Notes under the pieces: generated by a model
What the model was told of the DNA's origin: nothing
Databases searched by the model: none
Seen by the model: the letters and a program-made list of their open reading frames with translations, nothing else
Position numbers and translations under genes: made by a program
Shown here: in pieces, positions 40,822 to 50,245 of the stretch
How positions within the stretch are numbered: position 1 is the stretch's first letter
Layout of the letters: every line of letters starts with the position of its first letter
Origin: Thermocatellispora tengchongensis
GTDB taxonomy: Bacteria; Actinomycetota; Actinomycetes; Streptosporangiales; Streptosporangiaceae
Direction of reading: 5' to 3'
NCBI RefSeq assembly: GCF_014202315.1
Contig: NZ_JACHGN010000020.1
Span: 1 to 64,000 of the forward strand
DNA: 64,000 nucleotides

Positions 40822-42318
40822 TCAGGAGATCGGATACCGCTGCTCGTCGGCTGCGACGGCCGGGCCGAAGTCCACCTCGCGGCCGTCGATGGCGAAGACG
40901 TACCGGCCCTTCCGCACGACCTCCGGCCGGGCCGACAGGTACGCCGTCATGTCCGCCAGCTCCTCCGCGCGCAGCCACCCCGGCGGATCGGACACCGCAC
41001 GGAAGCCGCACACCGTGGCCAGGTCGCGCAGCCAGCCGAGCTGCTGGTCGGTGAGCAGGTTCAGGCGGCTGCGGAAGTACACCACGTCGGGATCGACCTC
41101 GGCCAGCGGCGCGTGCCACAGCCGGTGCAGCGTGTTTACCACGGCGTTGCGCGCCATCGCGTCGGACGGGTCGTCGCTGGCGTAGTTCTGCCACATCGGC
41201 GCCACGTCCGGCCCGCTGCGCAGCCCGTCGAGCAGGCCGAGCGAGGGCAGCAGGATCGCGCCGCTGCCCAGCAGGTACACCTCCTCTCCCGCCGTCCGCC
41301 GGATCAGCTCCAGCGCCTGCCGGTAGGCATGCTCGCGCCCGACCCCGCCCTGCCGTACGCCGGGGGCGGCGCCGGCGTTGATGAAGTCGAGCTTGAGGTA
41401 GCCGAAGCCCCACTCGTGCACGACCCGCCGGATGAGCCGCTCCACATGGTCGAGCGCGTCGGCCCGCGACAGGTCCAGCGCCCAGTACCCGGTGCCCCAG
41501 TTGTAGCCGGCGACGACGGGCTCGCCCCGCTCGTCCCGCAGCAGCAGCTCGGGCCGCTCGCGGGCGGTGCGCGAGCCCGGCAGCACGATGAACGGCGCCA
41601 GCCACAGTCCCGGGGTCATCCCGGCGCCGGCGATCCGGTCGGCGAGCGCGCGCATCCCCGAGGGGAACTTGGCGTTCGGCTCCCAGTCGCCGACCATCTC
41701 CTCCCAGCCGTCGTCGACCTGCACCACGTCGAAGGGCAGCCCGTTCAGCGCGGCGATGTCCTTGGCGAGTCCCGTCTCGGTGATGCCCTCGTAGTAGGCG
41801 TACCAGCTACACCAGACGTTCCCGGCGCGCCGGGCGCCGCTGCCGAGGCGGGCGGCGAGCGCGCGGGTGTAGGCGCCGAAGACCTCCTCCTCTTCGCCGT
41901 ATGCGAGGAACCACGGCGCCCCGTCGTCCTCGTACCAGCCGGCGAGCGTGTCGCGGTCGGCCGCCAGGCGCGGCGTGCCGATGCCGAGCGCGCCGAGCAG
42001 CAGCACCCGCCCGTCGCCGCCCTGCAGGGCGGCGACGGCCGAGGAGTGGTGGCGGGCCGGGTCGTCCCAGACGGGGTCGTCCGCGGTGACCCGGCGCCGC
42101 GGGTCGGCGATGCGCAGCGGCGGCTCCGACAGCCGCCGCCACCCGCACGGGCTCCACGAGTTCTGCCCGTGCCGGTAGAACAGCGCGTCGCCGAGGCCGT
42201 GCAGCACCGCCACCCGGCCGGGCGGCAGCACGACCCCGCCCTCGATCTTCTGGGGTGGCTCGGAGCCGGTCGGCTCGACGGCTACGGTACGGCCTGCCAG
42301 CTCGACGAGCAGCGGCAT
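40822..42318 (-). CDS. GH36-type alpha-galactosidase
   Basis: A 498-residue glycoside hydrolase. The TIM barrel shows VVQVDDGWEEMVGDWEPN (about 198-215), GLWLAPF, and YLKLDFINAG with the probable nucleophile D311. D371 in GLRSGPDVAP is the likely acid/base. No signal peptide, so it acts on imported oligosaccharides. It is shorter than the classical 700-residue GH36 enzymes because the N-terminal beta-sandwich is reduced. It sits between a solute-binding protein and ROK gene in one operon and would hydrolyse alpha-galactosides imported by the transporter. Confidence 0.88.
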   Translation of the reverse strand: MPLLVELAGRTVAVEPTGSEPPQKIEGGVVLPPGRVAVLHGLGDALFYRHGQNSWSPCGWRRLSEPPLRIADPRRRVTADDPVWDDPARHHSSAVAALQGGDGRVLLLGALGIGTPRLAADRDTLAGWYEDDGAPWFLAYGEEEEVFGAYTRALAARLGSGARRAGNVWCSWYAYYEGITETGLAKDIAALNGLPFDVVQVDDGWEEMVGDWEPNAKFPSGMRALADRIAGAGMTPGLWLAPFIVLPGSRTARERPELLLRDERGEPVVAGYNWGTGYWALDLSRADALDHVERLIRRVVHEWGFGYLKLDFINAGAAPGVRQGGVGREHAYRQALELIRRTAGEEVYLLGSGAILLPSLGLLDGLRSGPDVAPMWQNYASDDPSDAMARNAVVNTLHRLWHAPLAEVDPDVVYFRSRLNLLTDQQLGWLRDLATVCGFRAVSDPPGWLRAEELADMTAYLSARPEVVRKGRYVFAIDGREVDFGPAVAADEQRYPIS

Positions 42319-42374
42319 GATGCTCCTTCTCTGTGACGTCGCGAGGTCAGGTGACGGTGTTCAGGTGACGGTGT

Positions 42375-43736
42375 TCAGGTGAACAGCGCGTTGACCTGGT
42401 CGTTGGCCTTCTTCAGGGCCTCGGCGGCGCCGATCTGGCCGAGGACGACCGACTGGATCGCGTCCTGCACGATCTGGCTCACCTCGTTGCCGTGGTCGGT
42501 GATGGGCAGCAGGAACGTGCCGCCCGGCGTCTTCGTCGGGTCGAGGTAGGCCTGGACGTCACGCCCCTTGGCCTTGTGGGCGGCCGCGGCCTTGTCGCTC
42601 GCGCTCTTGATCGCGGGGAAGACGACGGCGTTGCCGGCGACGATGTTCTGGCAGTCGGCCGAGGCGAGGAACTTTACCCACTTCCAGGCCTCCTCCTTGT
42701 GCTCCGTGCCGGCGAAGATCGCGTCGGACAGGCCGTTGATGGCGGTCTTGCGCACGCCGGCCGGGCCGAGGGGCATGGGGGCGAGGGCGAACTTCTGCTC
42801 GGCGTCCGGGCCCAGGAAGGTGTTGATCGTCCACGACCCGGCGAAGGTCATCGCGCCCTTGCCGGCGTTGAGCACCGCGTCCCGGCCCAGGGTGGACTGC
42901 TTGTCGAACTTCGGCGCGTACCCCTTGTCGATGAGCTGCTTGTACCAGTCGATGGTCTGGGCGAGCTTGGGGTCATCGTACTTGTAGCGCGTTCCCCAGG
43001 GGTTCTTGTCCAGGTACGTCCACCCGTTGGCCACGGCCAGGTCGCCCCAGCCGTTCTGGCCCTGGGAGCCGTCGGCCCACTCCGGCAGGAAGCCGTACAC
43101 CTTGACGCGGTTCTTGTCGAACTTCGGGTCCAGGCCGTTACGCCCGTCCTCGTCCACCGTGAGCTTGGCGATAACCTGCTGGAGCGTGCCGCCATCGGTG
43201 GGGTTCCAGGTGAGGTTCGCCATCTCCTCGGCCTTGATCCCCTGCTCGGCGAGCATCGTGCTGTTGTAGACGAGCGCGATGGTGTCCCAGTCCTTGGGCA
43301 GGCCGAACCGCTTGCCGTCCTTCACCCACACGTCGGCCAGGCCCTCCTGGTACTGGCTCAGGTCCACCTTGTCCCGGGTGACGTACGGCTGGATGTCGAG
43401 GATCTGCCCGCTGGAGACGAACTGCGGGTAGTAGGAGACGTGGTCGGTCCACACGTCCGGGGCCTGGCCCGCGGCGAGCTGGGTGGTGAGGTTCTGCCAG
43501 TACTGGGCCCACGCCGTCTGGGTGATCTTTACGGTGATGTTCGGGTTGGCCGCGTGAAAGGCATCGGCGCAGGCCTGGTACGAGGGCTGCTGCTTGTCGT
43601 CCCAGAGCCAGTAGTCGATCGTGACGTCGCCGCCGGCCGCGCCGTCCTGCGACTCGCCGCCGGACCCGCAGGCGGCGAGCGTGCCGGCGAGCGCCAGCGA
43701 CAGCAGTGCCATGCCTGCCCGCTTGGTGGTGTTCAT
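42375..43736 (-). CDS. sugar ABC transporter solute-binding lipoprotein (MalE-like family 1)
   Basis: A 453-residue lipoprotein: signal MNTTKRAGMALLSLALAGTLAACGSGG with lipobox LAAC (C23). The mature domain is a bacterial extracellular solute-binding family 1 protein: YWLWDDKQQPSYQACADAFHAANPNI, followed by AWAQYWQNLTTQLAAGQAPDVW and DHVSYYPQFV. It binds oligosaccharides. The two permeases are encoded just upstream on the minus strand. The ATPase for this class is often MsmK-like and encoded elsewhere, and none is in the window. Confidence 0.92.
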   Translation of the reverse strand: MNTTKRAGMALLSLALAGTLAACGSGGESQDGAAGGDVTIDYWLWDDKQQPSYQACADAFHAANPNITVKITQTAWAQYWQNLTTQLAAGQAPDVWTDHVSYYPQFVSSGQILDIQPYVTRDKVDLSQYQEGLADVWVKDGKRFGLPKDWDTIALVYNSTMLAEQGIKAEEMANLTWNPTDGGTLQQVIAKLTVDEDGRNGLDPKFDKNRVKVYGFLPEWADGSQGQNGWGDLAVANGWTYLDKNPWGTRYKYDDPKLAQTIDWYKQLIDKGYAPKFDKQSTLGRDAVLNAGKGAMTFAGSWTINTFLGPDAEQKFALAPMPLGPAGVRKTAINGLSDAIFAGTEHKEEAWKWVKFLASADCQNIVAGNAVVFPAIKSASDKAAAAHKAKGRDVQAYLDPTKTPGGTFLLPITDHGNEVSQIVQDAIQSVVLGQIGAAEALKKANDQVNALFT

Positions 43737-43761
43737 AGGTCGATGCCTCTCTTGCGGGGGG

Positions 43762-44643
43762 TTATTTGATTCCGGAGAAGTTCAGCGACTGGACCAGCCG
43801 CCGGCCGAGGAAGACCAGCAGGAGCAGAACCGGCAGGACCGAGAGGGTCGAACCGGCCATGAGCCCGGTCCAGTCGGGGCGGGTGTTGGGCGACTGCTGC
43901 AGGAAGACGCCGAGCGCGACGGTGAGGACGCGGGTCTCCTCCTCGCGTCCGACCAGCAGCGGCCACAGGTAGTCCTTCCACGCCCACACGGTCGTGGTGA
44001 GCCCGATGGTGATCAGCGGCCCGCGGCTCATCGGCAGCACGATGCGCCAGAACACGCCCCACGCGCCGTTGCCGTCGAGCCGGGCCGCCTCCTCCACGTC
44101 GCGCGGGATGGACAGGAAGAACTGCCGCAGGAAGAAGACCGCGAACGGGGTCATCAGTATCGACGGGGCCACCATCCCGGCGAAGGTGTTGACCCAGTCG
44201 AGGCTCTTCACCAGCACGAAGTTGGGCAGCAGCGTGAAGATCGGCGGCACCATGAGCGCGGCGATCATGATGCCGAAGACGAGCTCGCGCCCGGGGAAGC
44301 GCAGCCGGGCGAACGCGTACCCGGCCATCGCGCAGAAGAACGTCTGCAGCGTCGCGATCAGGCCGCTGTAGACGACCGAGTTGAGCAGGTAGCGGGCGAA
44401 GTCGATCTGTGCGCCCGACCCGCCCGCCGCGCGGGCCTCCTCCTGGGTGGTGAGCCCCAGGATGCGCTGGAAGTTCACCATCGTCGGGTTCTGCGGGAAC
44501 AGGGCGCCGCTGTCGGAGTAGAGGTCGGCGGCCGGGGTGAGGGCCGTACGGACCATCCAGTAGAAGGGGAACAGGGTGAGCACGAGGGCCACGGCCAGGA
44601 TTGCCCAGGCCGGCAACCGGCCGATCTTCGCGATGCGCCGCAA
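43762..44643 (-). CDS. carbohydrate ABC transporter permease (MalG-like)
   Basis: A 293-residue inner-membrane permease with about six helices. The conserved EAA loop is EEAARLDGNGAWGVFWRIVLPMSRGPL. It follows the MalF-like gene by 12 nt and precedes the binding-protein gene by 25 nt. With its partner it forms the channel for an oligosaccharide, probably an alpha-galactoside given the downstream enzyme. Confidence 0.93.
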   Translation of the reverse strand: MRRIAKIGRLPAWAILAVALVLTLFPFYWMVRTALTPAADLYSDSGALFPQNPTMVNFQRILGLTTQEEARAAGGSGAQIDFARYLLNSVVYSGLIATLQTFFCAMAGYAFARLRFPGRELVFGIMIAALMVPPIFTLLPNFVLVKSLDWVNTFAGMVAPSILMTPFAVFFLRQFFLSIPRDVEEAARLDGNGAWGVFWRIVLPMSRGPLITIGLTTTVWAWKDYLWPLLVGREEETRVLTVALGVFLQQSPNTRPDWTGLMAGSTLSVLPVLLLLVFLGRRLVQSLNFSGIK

Positions 44644-44655
44644 GGTGTTCTCTCC

Positions 44656-45609
44656 TCAGGCCAGGTCCGAGCGGGACGCCCGCAGCAGCCGCATCTGCAC
44701 GACCGTGAGCACGCCGAGGATCAGCGCGAGCGTGAGTGCCGCCGCCGAGGCGTAGCCCATGTGGAAGTACTTGAAGGCCTGCTGGTAGATGAAGTAGTAG
44801 ATGACTCTGATCGCGCTGCTCTCCCCGCTGCCGCCCGCGACCACGGCGACCGTGTCGAAGATCTGGAACGAGCCGATCAGCGACACCACCAGCACCAGGG
44901 CGAGGACGGGCCGCAGCATCGGCAGCGTGATCGAGCGGAACATGCGCAGCTCGCCGGCGCCGTCGATGGCGGCGCTCTCGTACAGGTGCTGCGGGATCTG
45001 CAGCATGCCGGCGTACAGCAGGAGCGCGGTGTAGCCCGTGTACGCCCAGGTGTTGACCATCGCGATCGTCGGCATCGCCCAGTCGGGCGAGACGAAGAAG
45101 CCGACCGTGCCGAGGCCGAGCGCCTTCAGCAGGTGGTTGACGAAGCCGAGGTCGGCGTCGAGCAGCCAGATCCACAGCAGGCCGACGGTGACGTTCGGCA
45201 CCAGCCACGGCAGCAGCAGCATCGCGCGGAGCATCACCGACCGGGTGAGGCGGTGCATGAGCGCGGCCAGGAGCAGCCCGAGCAGCATCTGCGAGCCGAT
45301 GTTGATCAGGACGTAGTAGCCGGTGACCGTGAGCGAGTGCCAGAACTGCGGGTCGCGCACGAGCTGGGCGTAGTTGTCCCCGCCCACGTAGGCCGGGTCG
45401 GTGAGCAGGTTGTAGTCGGTCAGGGAGTACCAGAATCCGCGGACCGTCGGGTAGCCGTAGAAGATCACGAAGCCGGCGATCGCGGGGATCAGGAAGATCC
45501 AGGCCGCCCGGCGATCGTCACGCGGCCGGGCCCGTCTTCGCCGGGGTGCGCCGGCATCGCGCGGCTCGGCGACCTGCGACCGTTCCTCGGTCCGCATCGT
45601 TCTCATCAT
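44656..45609 (-). CDS. carbohydrate ABC transporter permease (MalF-like)
   Basis: A 317-residue permease with about six helices. The first 30 residues are basic and cytoplasmic. The EAA loop is YESAAIDGAGELRMFRSITLPMLRPVLAL. It is the first gene of the minus-strand operon (MalF-like, MalG-like, binding protein, alpha-galactosidase, ROK), with a promoter at 45661-45690. It is divergent from the third DUF4832 gene. Confidence 0.93.
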   Translation of the reverse strand: MMRTMRTEERSQVAEPRDAGAPRRRRARPRDDRRAAWIFLIPAIAGFVIFYGYPTVRGFWYSLTDYNLLTDPAYVGGDNYAQLVRDPQFWHSLTVTGYYVLINIGSQMLLGLLLAALMHRLTRSVMLRAMLLLPWLVPNVTVGLLWIWLLDADLGFVNHLLKALGLGTVGFFVSPDWAMPTIAMVNTWAYTGYTALLLYAGMLQIPQHLYESAAIDGAGELRMFRSITLPMLRPVLALVLVVSLIGSFQIFDTVAVVAGGSGESSAIRVIYYFIYQQAFKYFHMGYASAAALTLALILGVLTVVQMRLLRASRSDLA

Positions 45610-45660
45610 CGTCCTCGGGGCTCAGTGAAATTGACCTCTTGTCACGCGGTCACTTCGGAA

Positions 45661-45690
45661 TAATGATGTGAGGCATCGTAAGTTTGTCAA
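45661..45690 (-). promoter_or_regulatory. promoter of the alpha-galactoside operon
   Basis: On the minus strand the consensus -35 TTGACA (45685-45690) is followed after 18 nt by TCATTA (45661-45666), a fair -10. This is the best -35 in the divergent region and would drive the permease operon beginning at 45609. Confidence 0.55.
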
Positions 45691-45703
45691 TAGCTCCTCA
45701 TAT
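45666..45703. promoter_or_regulatory. inverted repeat flanking the -35 box
   Basis: ATGTGAGG (45666-45673) and CCTCATAT (45696-45703) match as an inverted repeat at 7 of 8 positions and enclose the consensus -35 TTGACA. It could regulate both the transporter operon and the divergent DUF4832 gene at 45823. Confidence 0.4.
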
Positions 45704-45822
45704 CTTGTGAGCGCGTAGCGACCTCTCCGAACCCTTCCGTCCCACGTCAACCCCCATGCGGCGGCTCATCCGCGGCCCGCCGCAGGCGCCTGCCGCCCAC
45801 GTACTTCGGAGGTTCCTCAGTC

Positions 45823-48156
45823 ATGCCTGCCTTAGCCCTGCCGTCGCGGCGGCTTCTCCGTGCCGCGCTCGCGGCCCTCGCCGCCGTCGCGCTGGCCCTG
45901 CTCCCGGCCGTCCAGGCGAGAGCGGCGGCCCCGGTCCCGGGCGGGGTGCCGCCGCGGCCCGCGGCCCCGCCATCGCCCGACCCGTCGCTCCAGGCGCATC
46001 CGCTGGCGTCCGCGCCCGCGCCGCTGGACAACCCGCTCAAGGGATTCGCCCGCTTCTACTGGCCCGGCAGCGACCAGAACACCGGCTACCCGCACTCCCT
46101 CATGTGGAGCTACTTCGGCCTGTCGGAGGTGATGACCGACCCCGGCGACTGCTCGAAGTACGACTGGTCGGTCCTGGACGACGCGCTGAACGAGATCGCC
46201 TCGTACGGCAACCAGGCGGCCGTGCGGTTCTACCTGGAGTATCCCGGCGGCAGCGGGAGCCACCCGGCCAACGCCATCCCGCGCTGCTTCGACGGGCACG
46301 TCACGTACCGGGCCAACACCTACTGGGGCACCACCAGCCCGGACTACGACAGCCCGTACCTGCTCGACGCGCTGAGCGACTTCATCGCGGCCTTCGGCGC
46401 CCGGTACGACGGCGACCCGCGCATCGGGTTCATCCACCTGGGCCTGATCGGGCTGTGGGGCGAGTGGCACACCTGGCCGTTCGACACCGACACCGGCGGT
46501 GACACCTACCCGAACTTCATGCCGACCGACGCGAACGCCACGCGGATCCTCCAGGCGTACGACGACGCGTTCGACGAGACCAAGCTGGAGATGCGCTACC
46601 CCGACTCGGCGGGAGGCGCGGCGACGAACCGGGACATCGGATACCACGACGACTCCTTCTGCTACCGCGAAGGCTCGCCGCCGGCCGGCGTCACGCTGCC
46701 GCGGTCGCTCGGCGGGGCCGGCTACGCCCAGCTCCAGCGGGCCCTCGACGAGGGCGCCGAGAACAAGTGGATCACCGCCTCGATGGGCGGCGAGGTCCGG
46801 CCCGAGATCCAGTCCTCGGCGTTCGCGTCCTGGCCCGGCGGCTCCGGGCAGGTGGACGACATGAAGGCCTGCATCGAGCTGGAGCACACCACCTGGAAGA
46901 TCAACGAAGGAAGCCGGAACTACGCGCCGGGCGACCCGAACGTGGCGGCCGCCGTCCGGCTCATGGGCTACGACCTCACCGTCGACAACGCGTACTTCAA
47001 GAACACCGCGAGCGGGACCACCAACGTGGGCGTGCGCATCCGCAACAACGGCGTGGCCCCGTTCTACTACCCGTGGACGGTCACGCTCGGCCTGAGGAAC
47101 GGCGCCGGCACCGTGGTCAAGACCTTCGACACGTCCTGGGACCTCCGCACGGTCATGCCGCTCAAGATCCGCGCGTTCCCCGACTGGGGCGTGGGTTCAA
47201 ATCCGACATATCTTGACTTCGGGTATCCGCAGTACTTCCAGACGAGCGTGAACCTGTCCGGCGTGCCCAACGGGAGCTACCAGTGGGTCCTGCGGGTGAA
47301 GAACCCGCTGGAAGCCGTCTCCGCCAACGCCAAGAAGCTCCGCTTCGCCAACGCCACCCAGGGCCCCGACGGCTGGCTCGGCCTCGGCTCGGTCACCGTC
47401 GGCACCGGCGGCGGCGACACCACGGCGCCGGCCGCGCCCACCGGGCTGACCTCTCCGTCGCGCACCGCGGACTCGGTCACCCTGTCCTGGACGGCGTCCA
47501 CCGACAACGTCGGCGTGACCGGATACCGCATCTACCGCGGCGCAACCGAGGTCGGCACGTCGGCGACGACCTCCTTCACCGACACCGGGCTGGCCCCCGC
47601 GACCTCCTACACCTACACCGTGAGGGCGTACGACGCCGCGGGCAACACCTCCGCCGCGTCCGCGCCCGTCACCGTCGTCACCCTGCCGTCGCCGGCCACC
47701 GGCCTGGTCCTCGACGACTTCGACGGCGACCCGGGGTATCCGTCGGCCGCACGCAACGACCTCGGCCGGTGGACCGGCGGCAACTGCTTCCTCAACGGCG
47801 GCGGCTCCGGCGCGGAGTCCGGCGGGGCGCTCAGCCTGCGGTACGACAACTGCGGCTGGTTCGGCAGCGACGTGAACACCGGCCTGTCCGCGTACACCCA
47901 CCTCGTCATCCGGATCAAGGGCGCGGCAGGGGGCGAGCAGGCCCACTTCAACCTCAGCCTCGGCGGGGTGACCAAGGTCTTCGGTGACTTCACCCTCGAC
48001 GGCGGCGGCCGCCCGGCCATCACCACCGCCTACCAGGACGTCAAGATCCCGATGTCCGCCAACGGGATCGACCGCGCGTCCCCCGGGCAACTCGCGATGG
48101 GCTTCTGGTACGGCGGCAACGGCACCGTCGCCATCGACTCCATCTCGTTCCGGTGA
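45823..48156 (+). CDS. secreted DUF4832/DUF4874-type protein with one FN3 domain and C-terminal carbohydrate-binding-like module
   Basis: A 777-residue protein with a signal peptide (hydrophobic 12-32, ending QARA). The core has NPLKGF (69-74), RFYLEYPGGSG, GLWGEWHTWP (E214), GYHDDS (273-278) and GGEVRPEIQ (E324, E328). It then carries one fibronectin type III domain (about 533-625) and the terminal module LVLDDFDGDPGYP to end. This order matches the 167-2848 protein with one fewer FN3. The ATG lies 7 nt after GGAGG and is divergent from the alpha-galactoside operon, the strongest contextual evidence that these proteins act on a carbohydrate outside the cell. Confidence 0.86.
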   Translation: MPALALPSRRLLRAALAALAAVALALLPAVQARAAAPVPGGVPPRPAAPPSPDPSLQAHPLASAPAPLDNPLKGFARFYWPGSDQNTGYPHSLMWSYFGLSEVMTDPGDCSKYDWSVLDDALNEIASYGNQAAVRFYLEYPGGSGSHPANAIPRCFDGHVTYRANTYWGTTSPDYDSPYLLDALSDFIAAFGARYDGDPRIGFIHLGLIGLWGEWHTWPFDTDTGGDTYPNFMPTDANATRILQAYDDAFDETKLEMRYPDSAGGAATNRDIGYHDDSFCYREGSPPAGVTLPRSLGGAGYAQLQRALDEGAENKWITASMGGEVRPEIQSSAFASWPGGSGQVDDMKACIELEHTTWKINEGSRNYAPGDPNVAAAVRLMGYDLTVDNAYFKNTASGTTNVGVRIRNNGVAPFYYPWTVTLGLRNGAGTVVKTFDTSWDLRTVMPLKIRAFPDWGVGSNPTYLDFGYPQYFQTSVNLSGVPNGSYQWVLRVKNPLEAVSANAKKLRFANATQGPDGWLGLGSVTVGTGGGDTTAPAAPTGLTSPSRTADSVTLSWTASTDNVGVTGYRIYRGATEVGTSATTSFTDTGLAPATSYTYTVRAYDAAGNTSAASAPVTVVTLPSPATGLVLDDFDGDPGYPSAARNDLGRWTGGNCFLNGGGSGAESGGALSLRYDNCGWFGSDVNTGLSAYTHLVIRIKGAAGGEQAHFNLSLGGVTKVFGDFTLDGGGRPAITTAYQDVKIPMSANGIDRASPGQLAMGFWYGGNGTVAIDSISFR

Positions 48157-48162
48157 CGCGCC

Positions 48163-48204
48163 GGGGAGGCCGGTATCGGACGCGGCTCGGATGCCGGCCT
48201 CCCC
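48163..48204. terminator. bidirectional hairpin between convergent genes
   Basis: Perfect 11-bp arms GGGGAGGCCGG (48163-48173) and CCGGCCTCCCC (48194-48204) lie between the DUF4832 stop (48156) and the GerMN lipoprotein stop (48210). Confidence 0.75.
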
Positions 48205-48209
48205 GAGCG

Positions 48210-48740
48210 TCACTCCGGGGCGCGGGGGAACTCCGAGCACCGGAAGGAGCCGAGCCGTTCGGCCCTGCCGCGCCGGATGACGACCGTGACGGCGTCGGGG
48301 TCGATGTTCGAGCGCGCGGCCAGGGCGCTCGCGGCGGTGCAGGTGAGCTGCCCCAGCCACAGGTTCTGGGAACGCGACCTGACCGGCGCGCTCTCGCGGG
48401 GCACCGGTACGGGGTCGGCGAGGGTGATGCGGACCCTCGCCGTGTCCGAGGTGACCTCGGCCGGCGTGTCCATGCCGGGCTGCAGCTCGGTGCGTAGCCC
48501 CTGCCGCCGCTCGGCCGAGGTGGGCCCTTCCAGCAGCAGGTCCAGCGTGTCCCGCACCGAGGGCCACGGCATGGGCCGGCTCACGGCCCGCAGCCGCGCG
48601 TCCGAGACGAAGTAGAGCCGGGTGCTGGGCTGGAAACCGGTGGGGGGTTCGCCCCCGTCCATCACGCCGGTCGGGCTGATGGCGCAGCCGGCCAGCAGGG
48701 AGGCGGCCGCCAGCGCCCATGCCGGCACGCGGGCGCTCAT
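48210..48740 (-). CDS. GerMN-domain lipoprotein
   Basis: A 176-residue lipoprotein. The signal ends at the lipobox LLAGC (C19). A GerMN domain covers about residues 35-165 (RLYFVSDARLRAVSR, LLEGPTSAERRQGLRTELQPG, VRITLADP, LGQLTCTAASALAAR). It overlaps the upstream kinase gene by 4 nt, so it belongs to the regulator-kinase-lipoprotein operon. The same domain is in LpqB, which modulates MtrB in the MtrA/MtrB system; a similar accessory role for this lipoprotein is inferred. Confidence 0.85.
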   Translation of the reverse strand: MSARVPAWALAAASLLAGCAISPTGVMDGGEPPTGFQPSTRLYFVSDARLRAVSRPMPWPSVRDTLDLLLEGPTSAERRQGLRTELQPGMDTPAEVTSDTARVRITLADPVPVPRESAPVRSRSQNLWLGQLTCTAASALAARSNIDPDAVTVVIRRGRAERLGSFRCSEFPRAPE

Positions 48741-50245
48741 CTCGGCTCCGCACGAGGCGGCGAGAAGGTCTCGGGCCGGGCGGCCGGGGGCGTCGGGCGG
48801 CGGGGGAGTGTGATCCGGAACAGGGCGCCGCCGCCGGGCGGGTTGGCCACGTCGATCGAGCCGCCGTGCAGGCGCGCGTTCTCCAGGGCGATGGCCAGGC
48901 CGAGCCCGCTCCCGTCCGACCTCGCCCGGGCCGCGTCGGCCTTGAAGAAGCGGTCGAAGACGTGCGGGAGAAGATCCGGGTCCACCCCCGGGCCCGCGTC
49001 CTGGACCTCGATGACGACGTGGCCGGTGTCCCGCGGGCCGTCCGCGCGCAGCCGTACGGTGACAGGGGGAGCGCCGTGCCGGAAGGCGTTGCCGACCAGA
49101 TTGGCCACGATCACGTCGAACCGGCGCGGGTCCATGCGTATCCGCACACCCGGGGGCAGGTCCAGGACGGCGCTGTCGTTCCAGCCGCGGGTACGCAGGC
49201 AGCCTCGGATCGCCTGCGCCACATCGACGTCGTCGAGGATGAGCCGCACCGCCCCCGCGTCGAAGCGGGAGATCTCCATGAGGTCCTCCACGAGCCGCAC
49301 CAGCCTGCCCACTTCCAGGTTCAGCAGCCGGGCCGCCTGGGCCAGGTCGCCTTCGAGGTGGCCGGCCTCCTCCTCGAACATCTCCGCCATCGCCAAGATG
49401 GACGCGAGCGGGGTACGCAGCTCGTGGGACACGTCGGCGGCGAACCTGCGGGCCCTGACCTCCATCTCGCGCAGCTCGGACACGTTGGCCTCCAGGGCGG
49501 CGGCCGTGGCGTTGAAGGTCTTCACCAGCCGGGCCAGTTCGTCGCCGCCGGTCACCTTCAGCCGCGTGTCCAGCTCACCCGCGCCCAGCCTGCGCGCCGC
49601 CCGGTCGAGATCGCGGACCGGACGCAGCACGCCCCCGGCCGCCAGCAGGGCGAACAGCACGGCCAGCGCCAGGACCGGGAGCACGCCGTTCCACGCGGCG
49701 GCGACCAGCGCGTCCTGGTCCGCCGCCTCCTTCTCCAGCGGGGTCACGAGGTAGACCTCCACTCCGGAAGGGGTCCGCTGCCGGCCCAGCAGCACCGGCG
49801 TGCCCACGACGAGGTACGGGGTACCGGCGGAGACGACGCGCTGGTAGACCAGGCGATGCCGCCCGGCGACGCTGCTGCGCAGCGCGGACGTGATCGGCCC
49901 GGTGCCGTCTCCAGAGGCGATCAAGCCCGAGCCGCGGTAGACGGCGGCGCCGGTCGCCTCCAGGAACGCGGGGGCCACACCGTTGGCGAGCCGTTGCAGG
50001 GCCGCGCGGTCGGGAGGGTGCTGCATGTTCTCGGTGAGGGACGCGACGCGCAGCCGGAACTCGTTGACGACCGACCACTCCGTCCGGGTCAGCATCAGGT
50101 CGCGTGACTGACGGTAGACGAGTCCGGCGGCGGTCAGCGCGCTCAGTCCGGCGAGCAGCACGAACACGACCACCAGCCGGGCCCGGAGCCCGCGCAACCC
50201 CAGCGGGAGCCGCGGCCTCCGCCTGCCTTCTCCAGCGGGTGTCAC
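48737..50245 (-). CDS. membrane sensor histidine kinase (HAMP, HisKA)
   Basis: A 502-residue kinase. GTG 50243-50245 overlaps the regulator stop (GTGA) and is preferred over the upstream in-frame ATG. A first membrane helix (about 25-45: ARLVVVFVLLAGLSALTAAGLVY) and a second (about 185-210: VLPVLALAVLFALLAAG) enclose an extracellular sensor of about 140 residues. Then come HAMP, HisKA (FAADVSHELRTPLASILAMAEM, with the phosphoacceptor histidine) and HATPase (NLVGNAFRHG, DAGPGVDP, DGSGLGLAIALENARLHGG). It is of OmpR/EnvZ type; the signal is unknown. Confidence 0.92.
   Translation of the reverse strand: MTPAGEGRRRPRLPLGLRGLRARLVVVFVLLAGLSALTAAGLVYRQSRDLMLTRTEWSVVNEFRLRVASLTENMQHPPDRAALQRLANGVAPAFLEATGAAVYRGSGLIASGDGTGPITSALRSSVAGRHRLVYQRVVSAGTPYLVVGTPVLLGRQRTPSGVEVYLVTPLEKEAADQDALVAAAWNGVLPVLALAVLFALLAAGGVLRPVRDLDRAARRLGAGELDTRLKVTGGDELARLVKTFNATAAALEANVSELREMEVRARRFAADVSHELRTPLASILAMAEMFEEEAGHLEGDLAQAARLLNLEVGRLVRLVEDLMEISRFDAGAVRLILDDVDVAQAIRGCLRTRGWNDSAVLDLPPGVRIRMDPRRFDVIVANLVGNAFRHGAPPVTVRLRADGPRDTGHVVIEVQDAGPGVDPDLLPHVFDRFFKADAARARSDGSGLGLAIALENARLHGGSIDVANPPGGGALFRITLPRRPTPPAARPETFSPPRAEPR

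Noticed and set aside
47191-47216. tRNA T-arm-like GGGTTCAAATCC
   Set aside because: It is inside the well-supported DUF4832 reading frame, and no acceptor, D or anticodon arm surrounds it.
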